From positions 332,343-364,088 of the forward strand of contig NW_014577171.1 in assembly GCF_000485595.1 (NCBI RefSeq): DNA of 31,746 nucleotides, given 5' to 3'. Shown here piece after piece: positions 1 through 13,303 of this stretch (position 1 is its first letter; each line of letters begins with the position of its first letter). The translations under genes and the position numbers were made by a program. The notes under the pieces are model-generated. The model had not been told where the DNA came from, ran no database searches, and was given only the letters and a program-made list of their open reading frames with translations. The DNA is from Priapulus caudatus (taxonomy: Eukaryota; Priapulida; Priapulimorpha; Priapulimorphida; Priapulidae).

Positions 1-640
1 GTAAAACTGACTGACCTCTTCTCACTCACTCATTTGTGTCCTTTTTTTGTGGTGAGCTACAGTGTCTATGACACTTTCATTTTACTTCCGTCTTTACCAG
101 ATTCTTTTTTAGTGACTTCCGGCTGAGCTGATTTTTTAATAGATAGCTGACTCGGCCTTACTTTACCACAGCCTCAGGTATGTGTGTGATAAAAGACACC
201 CTGATAAGTATATAGTAGCACTGTAGCAGTACAGGTGATGGTTGCTCCGGATTTCGTAGGTTCCGGAAGTGCCGATGGAGAAGTAGAGAATGGGGTAAAT
301 ATGGCGTGAAACTCAAGTGTAGAACAGGTATGAATTTTTTGGATCGCAGGTGCAGGATGTCAGGCTTGTTAAGTTGTTAGGTGCACAATCAGATGTGGGT
401 TAGATGTGCTGATATTCTTTATGGAGTTGTTGAGTTGGAATCTGTAGGTGTGAGGAGAAGATTTGTGGAGATATAGGAAGATTATCTGGAGAGAAGACGA
501 AGCAAATTGTGATCAGACGGCCATTGCGATCGACCACCTAACTAAAAACATCTCAATTATACACTCTTTCCAAAGTCAGTACAATATGGCCGGGCAGTGT
601 CCTATCAGACATGTTAATCTCAAAAGCTAGGCTACACTGA
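1..640. other. unassigned 5' flank
   Basis: I see no coding exon, RNA gene or clear repeat here. I looked for the missing first PIPOX exon, which should carry a GxGxxG dinucleotide-binding motif and end at a codon boundary before [13 protein letters not shown] did not find one, so that exon probably lies upstream of the window. Confidence 0.5.
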
Positions 641-1206
641 TGTAGGTCAGTAATGGAGCTCACTGATGACCTCTCTTGGTCTACCCACATCAGCCGGTCG
701 AAAGGAAAGGCAACCCGGGGTCCCGGACCCTAGATTTCATCCGCAGGAACCTTGTAGGATGCCCAGAACCTGTCAAAGGGATGGCATACAAAGCATACGT
801 GAGGCCAAGCCTATATGCAAGTAGTGTCTGTGATCCACACAGACAGAAGGATATCTCCTCCCTGGAGAGAGTGCAGAGACGAGCAGTGCGCTTCGTAACG
901 GGAAATTACCAATACCAGCAAACTGAGAGTGTTACACAAATGATCGCAGATCTACAATGGCCCTCCTTGCAGGAACGCAGGTTTGTTAACCGACAGGCCC
1001 TATTCTGGAAAATAATCAACGGACAGGCAGCAGTCGACATTCCATCCTTCCTCACCAAAAGCACCAGCATATATGCCGCGGCACACACCGGCTTACATAC
1101 AACAACATCAGAACCCGGACAGATGGGTACAGGTTCAGCTTTTTTCCTAGAACAATCAGAAGCTGGAACCTGCTACCGGACTACCGGAGTCACTATACTC
1201 ACTAGT
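641..1206 (+). pseudogene. non-LTR retrotransposon reverse transcriptase, 3' remnant
   Basis: This is the C-terminal end of a CR1/jockey-type reverse transcriptase. Three frames carry successive family motifs. First comes LTDDLSWSTHIS near 648-692. A frameshift with a stop near 735 follows. Then come LDFIRRNLVGCPEPVKGMAY, VRPSLYASSVCDPHRQKDIS and LERVQRRAVRFVTGNYQ between about 730 and 920, and a WPSLQERR-type motif near 960-980. After another frameshift near 1090-1110, RTDGYRFSFFPRTIRSWNLL runs to a TAG at about 1204-1206. Intact relatives usually read LLEYASSVWDPH, so a residue is lost and W has become C. At least two frameshifts make it non-functional. No polymerase core or endonuclease is present, so it is a 5'-truncated copy, as is usual for non-LTR elements. 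The family call is firm; the exact clade is not. Confidence 0.85.
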
Positions 1207-1526
1207 CCAACATCACAGCAATTCACTGGGTCCCTCTGGCAAAACATTGAGTCAGGCAGTATCGTTGTTAACCCACCTCGAGGAAGCGAAACACATCTCC
1301 AGCTGGGCAACTACAACAGCTCGCAACAGCCTATTGCCGTATGCTAGTCACACTCAGTAATGAGTGCCTGGCCCAGAGAAGCCTCGATCTCTGGAACACG
1401 TACATTACTGCCTACATTTAAAATTGTTCCATGCAAATCTCTCGCGTGCACCTGGAGTTTTCGCGCACTCCCTGAACGTTTATTCCTTATGGACTGTCCA
1501 GTATAGAAGTAGAAGTACAAGTACAC
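1207..1526 (+). mobile_element. probable 3' UTR and tail of the non-LTR element
   Basis: The stretch after the reverse transcriptase stop has no convincing coding sequence. It ends in a short AGAAGTAGAAGTACAAGTAC run at about 1506-1525, similar to the simple-repeat tails of CR1/jockey-like elements. The 3' boundary is inferred from that tail and from the palindrome that follows directly. Confidence 0.45.
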
Positions 1527-1530
1527 ATAG

Positions 1531-1602
1531 CTCTAGTAACTATAGCCCGCGTACGGTTGCCGCAGGCTTGCGGCAACTGTACGCGGGCTATAGTTACTAG
1601 AG
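1531..1602. repeat. 72-bp near-perfect palindrome (GC-rich)
   Basis: The left arm 1531-1566 begins CTCTAGTAACTATAGCCCGC. The right arm 1567-1602 is its reverse complement at 34 of 36 positions, with no spacer. Both mismatches would be tolerated as G-U pairs in one RNA strand. It starts 5 bases after the retrotransposon tail. Confidence 0.95.
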
Positions 1603-1931
1603 GTAGGCTACATATATGTGAGCCATTACTTCTCTGTGTCATATCTGCCTGGCAATTGACATAATAATTAATATTAACAATTAATTAATATATTATATTA
1701 TGTATTAAATTAAGCGACATAAGCCTGCATGCTCTTATATTATATTATGTGATCTCTGTATCACGCACGCACGTACTTCCAGCCCTCACAGCACACAATT
1801 TCAAGAGTCCTGCACAGTGGACTGCGTTTCAGAAAGCCCCATTACGGCATTAGCTAAAAGTTTGCGCTATTTCCTGATGTTGCCTGCTAAATAAGTAGAG
1901 GATTTGCAGCAAGTTTTACAAAGCTTCTCGG
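1603..1931. other. unassigned AT-rich stretch
   Basis: AT-rich DNA with ATTAATATATTATATTATG runs near 1660-1750. No coding or RNA feature was recognised. Confidence 0.5.
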
Positions 1932-2018
1932 CCCAATCCTAGTTGAGCACTCCGGATTAGTTTACTTAGCACATATGTCATATGTGAATATACCGGCCGG
2001 GGTCCCAAACTAGGATTG
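1932..2018. mobile_element. short MITE-like repeat, copy 1
   Basis: The ends are inverted: CCAATCCTAGTT at the left and AACTAGGATTG at the right. The interior matches a second copy at 9925-9994 in the same order: CCCAAT, TTAGTTTA, TAGCACAT, a short ATATG palindrome, GG-CCG-GGTC, then AAACTAGGATTG. Two dispersed copies with inverted ends indicate a small non-autonomous element. No target duplication could be fixed. Confidence 0.6.
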
Positions 2019-2035
2019 ATGAAAAGGGTTTTGAT

Positions 2036-2150
2036 ATTTCTATAGACCCCCATAGGAAATTTTTTCTATAGAGTCCCATAGGAAAAAATCTATAGATCTA
2101 TAGGACATTTTTCTATAGAGTATATTGAGTATATAGAATTTTTTCTATAG
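2036..2150 (+). repeat. degenerate CTATAG tandem repeat
   Basis: About six copies of a unit close to TTTTTCTATAGAGT (or CCTATAGGA) lie directly before the first visible PIPOX exon. Several units contain the palindrome CTATAG or CTATAGATCTATAG. Confidence 0.75.
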
Positions 2151-2221
2151 AGCATATATGTACATATATGTTTCATGCATATATGTAGATACTAGATGGT
2201 TAACAATTATTTTAATTGCAG

Positions 2222-5200
2222 TTTCCACTTCCACATAACCGTGGGAGTTCCCATGGTGCATCACGAATGATTAGACGAGCTTATGAAGAAGATTACTTCT
2301 GCGAAATGATGAATGAAGCTTATTCCGACTGGCAGGAGCTAGAGAAAGAAACAGGAACTAAAATCTACATGTAGGTATTATTGTATGTAAATCGGGTCAA
2401 AAATTGTGCATATATTATTCTATCCATTCATCACTTGGATTAGGTAGTAGTTTAATTAGTATGTGTGAACCATATGTGAAAACTTGATTAATTTATTAAA
2501 AGATTGAAAACTGTAAGAAATGGTAAATTGTTTCTTTTCAGGAAAACTGGATTAGTGATGATCAGTGAAAATCTAAACGTGACAGAATCAGTCGCAAAGA
2601 TTTTAAATAGTTTGAACATGAAGAGTGAGCTTTTGACCGCCAATCAGGTATGTGAGATATATCCAACGTAGATTCATAGTGTTTGCTGTGCATTATTTGA
2701 AAGTATAACAATTAAAGGTGGCATAGTAACATAATACATTTAGTTATGTAGTCGTCATTTCCTTAGATAACCGACCAATACTGTATTACATATAGGCTTG
2801 TAATTGTGCAGCCAAGTACCTGTCACAATTACATAGATCTATTAATTCCAACTTAAACTCACCTTGCCTATATAATGCAGCCAGGTTGTCATACCTGGAA
2901 TTGATAAAAATTTGTTCACTTTACACACAAATAATCTGTTGATAAATGACTATACAACTCTGGAAAAACTTACCTGAAAGTTGTTTATAATAACATAAAT
3001 AGGCGGATGTCTTCGATGGAACATTTACAGGTTAGATAGGGGTTTCTTGTCATTTTGATGTTGGGTATAGATCTAAGGAACACGTCTAAAAGTACTACTT
3101 GCTGTAGGAGGACATGCTCTCATTAGTAGAAATTAGATTAAATGAGGTGAACTGTTAGTGGGCCCTACAGATTATGGGGTGGTGTGCTCCAAGACATCCC
3201 TCGCGCTGTCTACTTGCAAAGAGTAGTAGTTCCTTATCAGTAATGGATTCTGATCTCTGACAAATCAGAAATGCAAGGTGTAGATGCATATCAACCTATA
3301 TGATACAGCCAAGGAAATGAAGCGCAGTAGTTCAATTGTGACGTAGTGACTGAGGTTTGCTGAATTCTATTAAAGTGTTATAGGATGTTCTGTTTGAGCC
3401 CATCCAATGATTTCACGCCTGCACACACACTGCTCAGGCTTGTGCACAAATGTGCACATGCACGTATATGCACATTCACGCACATGACACAGACACACTT
3501 GCCAAAACTAACCAAGTAATATGGTGATGTCTTAATATTGACGTTTGGTCTTAATGTGTTCATGCATATAGGTGAATGGTAAATATCCAGGCGTATTCTT
3601 ATCTGACAATGAGACAGCTGTAATTGATACGGATGCTGGCATACTTAAAGCCGACAAAGCTCTCCGATGCCTACAGGTGTGTTGTCGTTTGCGTTGCACT
3701 AAGATGCTCATGAAAATGAATTGTTATATTACACAGGAGTCTACTATGTATAATGATTTGCTGTCGATATTAATTCATTAATCAAATATATTGAATCATT
3801 TTTAAATGGTATTGTATGAATGCTGTATCAATAAATGTGTTTCCAATAAAAATTATTAACTCTACATGAAATAAGCTAAACTACATTTCATTATGCGTGT
3901 ACCATTATACGATGCATACTATACTAATATATATATATTACGATTGAAAGTCTTAACATTGTAATATTTATTGAAATATATATAATCATATATTTTCAGG
4001 AGATGTTTGTGAGGAATGGAGGAGAAATCCGTGATCAGGAACCAGTCAGGCGAATCATACCTGAGTCGGATACCAGCGTTATGATTGAAACGTCTCATGG
4101 CACATACCGTTCTAATTCCGCTATACTGTGCCTTGGACCCTGGGCACCCAAATTCCTAAAATCACTGGGGCTAAATTTGCCATTGGAGGTAACAGGTTTT
4201 ATTACAGCAATATTATTGTTAGATGCTTTGTCTTTTTACCTTATCAAATCAACATGTGTGATATAAACGCTGAAGGTTTTTGAGATCAAACTACGTTAAT
4301 TTACCTTATTGCGCATTTAATTTAAATGAATATTCCCTTGCTCAATGTGTGTTCATGCATGTATGCTTGTGTGGAAAACAGCATAGGTATAGATGTGGCA
4401 GGAAGGTGATTCTATTTATAGGGTACTCTATTTATAAGGTACTCTATTTATGTACTCGTATTCATGTGTTTCAGAGTGTCAAAACCACTGTTTGTTTTTG
4501 GAGGATGAAGCCTGAATTTTCGCGTATGGGAGCTGTATGGCCTTGCACAGTTAACATAAGTGCTGAAGAGCACTCATACAGTTTGCCACCTGATGAGTAT
4601 GAGGACCTCATGAAGGTATACCTGGATGTAGTATCATAGCCATAGACCACTTCCCAGGCACTCTCTCACAATTTCCCGCAGTCTCCTTACTGTGACTTGA
4701 TAGTAATTAAGATCTTGAAACTTATGGAACTCATTCCAATTTCTTTGGACAAATAGATCTGTTGGCATGGTGGTGTAGCTTCCGACCCGGATGACAGGGA
4801 TCGCGTCTCACCTGCTGAGTCTCACATCGATGGCCTCATTAAGTATGTGCGTCGGCGCTTCCCCTGCGTTGAGCCAAAGCCAAGTATCATGGAGACATGC
4901 ATGTATACGGTGAGCACGAACACTATAACTCAGGACTGGCGACGTGAAACATCTAATTGTAGATTGGCTTCAAGATCAATTAATATATTATGGTGATTCT
5001 TAACCTCGAGTTCATGTTCTATATGACTGTATCTATCTTTCATGATTGGTCGTTAGAGTATATACTTATGAAAGCCAAAGGGGAGGCAGGCGTGAAGACT
5101 GGAAATAATAGTAATGATGACTTATGTAGGCTATAGTTCACTATAAATATATTCCACCTTTCAGTGCACTCCCGATGAGAGCTTTATATTAGACAGACAC

Positions 5201-6258
5201 CCAAAACACAAAAACATCATTATAGGAGCTGGATTTTCAGGTATGGTTTTGTTATCACTATTTAAAATCAAATGTTACAATGTACTTGCAATAGCATTAG
5301 CCAAAATATAGAACCGCAATTTTTAATTGAGATTTTTAATCTGGGTTTTTGATATTGAGCGTTAAAGGTAGATATGTAGCAAAACTATAGGACAATTTAA
5401 TTGACAACATTGTGCTGCCTGCTAAAGACATCCATATTTAATCTTTTGCAAAAATGTGTGCTTATTAAAAGAATAATGTTTCATTAAATTTATCAAATTG
5501 AAATGCAAAAGATCACGTCTTGCTTAAAGGAATACTTTACTCTAGAATTTGAGAGTATATTATGATAGTAGATTTATAAATAATAGCGCATACCTATAAA
5601 TATCTATAATTGCGCATTCACGTTTGTCATAAAACAACATCGAATTTCGAAATCTTCATTTTTGGGCGCTGACATGAAGCCACGACTGTGCTGCCACCCT
5701 GGAAAAATTGCGCATTTGCCAATTTATTTTGCACATTACAGACCGAGGGCTAATCACAAAAGTTCAATTATATTTATACCTAAATGCTATTTAACCGAAC
5801 GATATTCATTTTAGGACAAATTTATCCATATTATAATTGAAACTATATGTCGTTTATAAGATATTGCAATCCTTCTGCTTTTAAATTAATAAATAAGAAA
5901 CACCCTCGGTCTGTAGCCCTTGGCTGAAAAGTTCATTTGCACAACTTTTCAGATAGTGCGCTGTGAGTGGCGCACCGTCGTTGTAATCAAACTGTAGTCG
6001 TTAGTTTTAAAATATTAAAAAAAATATTTCTAATGGTGATTGAACCATGAAATTTTTAATATAGCGTAATTTTAACCTAAATCTACTGAAAATATCCCTA
6101 GAACCTAGAGTCAAGTATGGTTGTTTATTCTGACAGGCACTGGATTCAAGCTGGCACCAGTGGTAGGAAGAATACTAGCAGATTTGGCACTTGGCAAGAA
6201 ACCATCCTATCCTTTAGAGCCGTTTTCCATTGCCAGGTTTACAAAGTCTCGTCTGTAA
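2222..6258 (+). CDS. PIPOX: peroxisomal sarcosine oxidase / L-pipecolate oxidase, 5'-partial, 8 exons
   Basis: Exons: 2222-2370, 2542-2647, 3572-3676, 4000-4188, 4475-4615, 4757-4909, 5165-5240 and 6137-6258, all with GT-AG introns and consistent phases, giving 346 residues plus TAA. The enzyme oxidises secondary amines such as sarcosine and L-pipecolate with covalent FAD and releases H2O2 in peroxisomes. Visible motifs: [21 protein letters not shown] near the start (substrate-carboxylate arginines); LMK at the end of exon 5 and CWHGG in exon 6 (His 4766-4768), matching active-site Lys and His of bacterial monomeric sarcosine oxidase; METCMYT with the FAD-attaching Cys at 4898-4900; [13 protein letters not shown] across the last junction (Lys 6148-6150). 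The protein ends KSRL, a peroxisomal targeting signal type 1. Human PIPOX is 390 residues and the part aligned here begins near residue 39, so only the GxGxxG exon is missing. One oddity is GTGFK where relatives have GHGFK. Confidence 0.97.
4408..4460 (+). repeat. short intronic tandem repeat
   Basis: Three copies of a unit near CTATTTATAGGGTACT lie in the PIPOX intron just before the acceptor at 4474. Confidence 0.6.
5532..6118. mobile_element. MITE with long terminal inverted repeats inside the last PIPOX intron
   Basis: The left end starts ATACTTTACTCTAG and the reverse complement of the right end starts ATACTTGACTCTAG. Similarity continues inward about 58 bases on each side, including a shared AGTAGATTTA block, at roughly 70-75% by eye. 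A second inverted pair, ACAGACCGAGGG at 5738-5749 and CCCTCGGTCTGT at 5903-5914, is nested inside and may be another insertion. There is no transposase. No clear target duplication was found, so the superfamily is unassigned. Confidence 0.65.
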
Positions 6259-6593
6259 CTCGGTCCTAACTTTGCTCTGCAATTATAATAGTGGTGCATA
6301 AGTGATAAGGCAACAAAAATCACACGACTTTGACCAGTATTTTAGTGAGTAATAAGCTGTGGTGTTTTATACAAAATGGAATTACCTCGTTCAGTAGCCT
6401 TCAGTTCTTTCCTTTCTGGCTTCCCATGGAACATGTTGCTTTAGTGTCTGTAAAGGGTTGGTTTATAGGGAGATTTTGTTTGTGTTGCCCCAATTTCCTG
6501 ATTTGAGAATGGAGGACAGTTTTCTATAGCTGATGTTGAATGATGGTATCGGCATATAAATGCCTCGCCTATGGCCACAACAGGCCGTAGACC

Positions 6594-6662
6594 AATAAAT
6601 TGTAGCCTAGATGTTATGTAGGCGTTAGTCATAATTAAGGGTCGATGTAAGAATATAATAAA
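6594..6662 (+). terminator. candidate PIPOX poly(A) signals
   Basis: AATAAA occurs at 6594-6599 and at 6657-6662, about 340 and 400 bases after the PIPOX stop. Either could end the 3' UTR. Confidence 0.4.
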
Positions 6663-7440
6663 ATATTGCTGGCCATATCTAACTGTGTGGTGTGGGGTTA
6701 ATTTCTTTCAAAATATATATCGATGGTTTTCCCGAAATACAGCCATAAAATTTATATCCTGTTTAAATCTGATTACCTTATATGGATAGGGGGGTTTTGC
6801 ACGATCATGGAGATATTGTAAGAAAATATCTGGTTTACGTACATTTGTGGTTGTGGAGATTGGTGAAATTCTATAAAAACCTACTGTTGTGCGTGCAATA
6901 TAATTTTAACATTCTAACATGAATTATGATTATAGAATGCTGTGAACTGACAATTGGGCTCAGTTGATGTTGTATGTATTACATATATGTGTGTGTGTAT
7001 ATAATATATATATACATACGTACAAGTATATAAAAGTAGACAGTGATAATTGTGTGTTTTGGGACTAGTTTCCCTAATCCGGTGATGCAAGGGTGGCGGA
7101 TGTGTGACGCATGCTCACAGATGCTACAGTCTCTCATTTTTTACACGAAATGTGGCTATTACCAACAGTATATCATTGAAATATTATATCTATTGAAGGT
7201 ACACCACAGGCGTAATTGAGTAGTGATATATTTTATGTGTTGCATTTATTGTTATATTGCTACACATTTATTGCATATATTGTTGGGAACTAAATGTCTC
7301 ACTGGCGAGCTCGCAACATTCGAGGCAATGACTATGCTTTGGAATTTTTCGAACGTCCCAAGTTGTTATCAGGTTGTAAATCTGAGGTGTGCAGTGCTTG
7401 TAAGACAGATCATTGCATAGAATGGATTGATCGGCGTCTG
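6663..7440. other. unassigned intergenic stretch
   Basis: AT-rich DNA with a GT/AT run at about 6985-7035. No exon or RNA gene was recognised on either strand. Confidence 0.5.
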
Positions 7441-7459
7441 TGATATATAGACAGCTGTG

Positions 7460-7572
7460 TACCCCCACACGCACATGCGCATGCGCACACGCACTCATGC
7501 ATACATACGCACGCACGTACGCGCACCATACACGTGTGCGTGTGTGCGCACAGACACACGCACGCACACACA
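7460..7572. repeat. CA/CGCA-rich simple repeat
   Basis: Degenerate CACACGCACG-type sequence with GCGCATGCGC palindromes. Open frames here are low-complexity artefacts. Confidence 0.85.
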
Positions 7573-7668
7573 CAGCTTATAGAAGCATAGCCCCCTCAAG
7601 CTGTCTTTACTAGTTTTACAGTGGTTTTAGTTTCATTTATGGATAGCCAAATATATACTTGTTACTTG

Positions 7669-7691
7669 TATATATATATATATATATATAT
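7669..7691. repeat. (TA)n microsatellite
   Basis: Uninterrupted TA dinucleotides. Confidence 0.9.
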
Positions 7692-8757
7692 CATATAATG
7701 TAATAAAAATAATAGTATAATATATAGATGAATATATCGATAAATGATAATATAATTGTCATTAAAAATATGCCAATAAAATGTGCCAATATTTGCTCAA
7801 TGTTATTTGAGATAATGTAAACGTGTTGTATATAGTCCATCTATTTTGTTACTGCCGATATGTGCTGCTGTTTGCTGTGTTGTGGTTCCAAATTGTATTT
7901 TTCTATTGTTGCTGTTCCGTACAGAAACAAGAGCCCGACGACTATGGTAATCAGGAATAATTGTTTACTGCGGTAAGAATAATTTGACCGCGGTGAAATT
8001 ATAGCCGTTTTTACCCAATCGGAGGCCCTGTTTAGTGTTACACATAATTTAACTGCAGTTAAATTCACGTAGTTCATGTGCTCTTGATGTGATGGCTCCT
8101 ATAAACCTGTGAGATTGTACGATCATGACCAGCGAAAAGTCAATTTCTCCACCATAATTTCTGAGTTTTTAGTGGTGTTATATTTTTTCCGCACCTTCCT
8201 TGTATCGCGTGGTAGTGCCGTAAAGATGTTCCTCAGACCTTTTAACAAAAACTACCACCAAGAGGTTTTATGTTAATCTCATTAAAGTGATCGCGCGTAA
8301 AGTCACGTGACCAAAACAGCTTCATCCAACACGTTTGTTATCCTCTAGAGATAACACAGGCGCGCGCTCACACATGCACACGCACGCACACCAGGGGGCG
8401 AATCGGGAAGGACCCGCCCTATGTTACCGCAGGCGCGGTGTTTCCAGTATACGTGGCTAAAAATTTCTCTCAGCTGAAATATGAAATAGAATAGGTTCAA
8501 AATGGAGAAAATCTGTAATGAAAATCTATCGGATCGAAACCGTTTAAAAAAAGCTATGGGTCGAAGTATGTCCACCCTTCCCAATCTCCGTCATCACATC
8601 CATGTAGTTTAAAAATGCTAGATCCGCATATCCTGTGTGCCCGCACGTCTAGTATCTGCTAAAAGACATACTTGCTCGAAATGATACATTTCAAGTAAAG
8701 CGCACAAAGGCACAAGTAGTGTGGTATGAAAAATGTCGATCCCAATGCCTCGTGCCC
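7692..8757. other. unassigned intergenic stretch
   Basis: I recognise no gene here. The minus-strand open frames at 7841-8077 and 8345-8584 have no recognisable domain and no supporting splice sites. Confidence 0.5.
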
Positions 8758-8809
8758 ACTCACCGTCATTTGCATTGCAGCCACTATTTGCGTCATGTTG
8801 CGCTATTAT
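8758..8809. repeat. left part of a degenerate TTTGCG-type tandem array
   Basis: The sequence CACTATTTGCGTCATGTTGC resembles the units at 9294-9393 on the other side of the LTR. The LTR therefore seems to have landed inside an existing array. Confidence 0.5.
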
Positions 8810-9288
8810 TGTAGTGCGATTTGAACGGTGATGATCTCCGCGCAGGATCTTGTAGAGTCGACAGCGTAGACTTGTAGCAAGCAGTAGAGATGACGTAGTC
8901 GCAGATTAGTTATGAACTCTGACTTTATTAGTACTCCGTCGAACACACAAATATATATATATATATACGACGGCAACCTAGGTAACCATGTCTAGCTCCC
9001 GCGTCTCGTCTTCCGTTCTCTATATAGTAACTGTCTAATATCTCTATTCTCTAATATATCATATTATTGCTCTCTGTTCGAGCGAGCCTATTTATACTCA
9101 TTCCAAAACGGCCCGAACGCCCGGACGTTACCTCAATCCAACCAGCTAACGCGGGGTTTAGGTGGTTAGAGTGCGCGGTGGGCTATGGAGTTATGTTATT
9201 ACAATAATATCGAATATTCAAGAGCGTAATTAGCCGCACGCTTCGTCTGTCTAGAAACGCCCCTGGTTAATTAGCACGCAGCCCTACA
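8810..9288 (-). mobile_element. solo LTR (gypsy-like), minus orientation
   Basis: Read on the minus strand, the element starts TGTAGGGC and ends GCACTACA, giving the inverted TGTAG...CTACA termini usual for LTRs. A TATAAA box (plus-strand 9091-9096) sits in an AGTATAAATAGGC context, and an AATAAA signal (plus-strand 8934-8939) follows about 150 bases later. This gives a natural U3-R-U5 order. No primer-binding site, gag or pol adjoins either end, so I read it as a solo LTR left by recombination. Outer boundaries could instead be TGTTG...CAACA a few bases out. No perfect target duplication was seen. Confidence 0.7.
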
Positions 9289-9293
9289 ATACA

Positions 9294-9393
9294 ACACTAT
9301 CATTTTGCGCTAACATTTGCGCCATCATTGCGCTATCATTTACACTATTTGCGCTATCATTTTACACCATCATTGCGCCCACTATTTGCATAA
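9294..9393. repeat. degenerate tandem array, unit near ATTTGCGCTATCATT
   Basis: About five imperfect units contain TTTGCGC, ATCATTGCGC and TTTACAC blocks. Confidence 0.65.
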
Positions 9394-9922
9394 CGCCAAC
9401 TCATCCCATCATCCCGACCCTGCAACGTCGACTAAGATGATGTGCGGGTTTTCCGTTAGCCTACTACAGTTCACGGTGAGAACTATTGGCTTCAGTTATA
9501 CCGGTAGTTCTGCATTTGGACGCGTGGTGCGCACTCTTCCCCGTCCCGCGGTCACCAGGCAATTAAATCAACAGCCGTAAACATTGACGCCCATGGAAAA
9601 GATAGACCGCGTACGTTGGTAGCACTGGTTGTTAGTTAATTGGTAGGCGGTGCGAGTATTTCACAAGGGAGAGCACCAGCTAGGTAATATATATAGCATG
9701 ATATGATATATGTATGATATATGAATTCACGTTGGCCTAAGCACCTCGTTCGTAAAACAATTGGTATCATATACGCACAGTGGCAGATTTTGATTGAAAA
9801 ACTAAAACGGTACATCAGGATATTATCATCAGGATATCATCAATAGGAATACGCATGCTTCTCGATTATGCTCACATATAACCATGATTGTTTCGTTACT
9901 AGAACTAATTGTAATGAATTTG
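9394..9922. other. unassigned stretch upstream of the LITAF-like gene
   Basis: No exon was recognised. It contains an ATGATATATG-type run near 9690-9725 and a short ATCAGGATAT duplication near 9815-9840. The promoter or 5' UTR exon of the downstream gene may lie here but cannot be pointed to. Confidence 0.4.
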
Positions 9923-9924
9923 GG

Positions 9925-9994
9925 CCCAATTTAGTATCCCGGCTTAGTTTAGCACATTTGCGCAAATGAGGGCCGTGGTCACAAACTAGGATTG
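9925..9994. mobile_element. short MITE-like repeat, copy 2
   Basis: Second copy of the element at 1932-2018. The shared blocks are in the same order and the right end AAACTAGGATTG is identical. It lies less than 50 bases upstream of the LITAF-like start codon, probably in a 5' UTR intron. Confidence 0.6.
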
Positions 9995-10022
9995 TGCATA
10001 TAATTAAATGATTGATCATCTC

Positions 10023-10028
10023 ATCTAG
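10023..10028 (+). promoter_or_regulatory. possible 3' splice site in the LITAF-like 5' UTR
   Basis: ATCATCTCATCTAG followed by GTACAACACACTATGG resembles a pyrimidine-poor acceptor just before the start codon. It suggests a non-coding first exon further upstream. This is inference only. Confidence 0.3.
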
Positions 10029-10040
10029 GTACAACACACT

Positions 10041-12698
<2,658 letters not shown>

Positions 12699-13217
12699 CG
12701 ACCTCTAACTGACTCGGGCCTTCTGGTGTGTGCAAGATAGTGACTAGTGCAGTTATGCTAAGTCCCAGATAACTTCAATCTGCCAAGCACCAGCTGGTGA
12801 CAAGAACTGTATAGTTATTCCGTAAGCTACTATATTCCACATATTGTAATGGTGAGTTGTAATTCAATCGAGATCATGCTTAATTTGTGTATAATTATTG
12901 TATTCCTAGCGGCCTAGCCTTATATTATATATTGTATATATATAGACAAGTGATTGGCGCGTAATTTTTTATACAATGACTGGGTCCATATCTTGTAACG
13001 GGATCATGGTACTGAACAAGATAGAACTGTAAATATGTAGTATAAAAATGGGCGATTGTTCGCGTTCCATTTTTAATGTGTACACTGCAGACGAAACAGA
13101 TTATATATTCAGAGATATTCGAACTGTAACATAAATTATCTACATACTATACTAACGGTACCATGATTAGAAACGTTTATATACCTAATGTTGCCTTGGT
13201 TACCTAATGGAACGTTT

Positions 13218-13303
13218 AATAAATTATTATAATCTCCTATACATATATAGCAACCATTAAAGAATGTGTGGCCTGGATCAGAGCACTCGAACTAATTAAT
13301 AAA
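13218..13303 (+). terminator. candidate poly(A) signals of the LITAF-like gene
   Basis: AATAAA at 13218-13223 and 13298-13303, about 520-600 bases after the stop codon. No nearer consensus hexamer was noticed. Confidence 0.35.
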
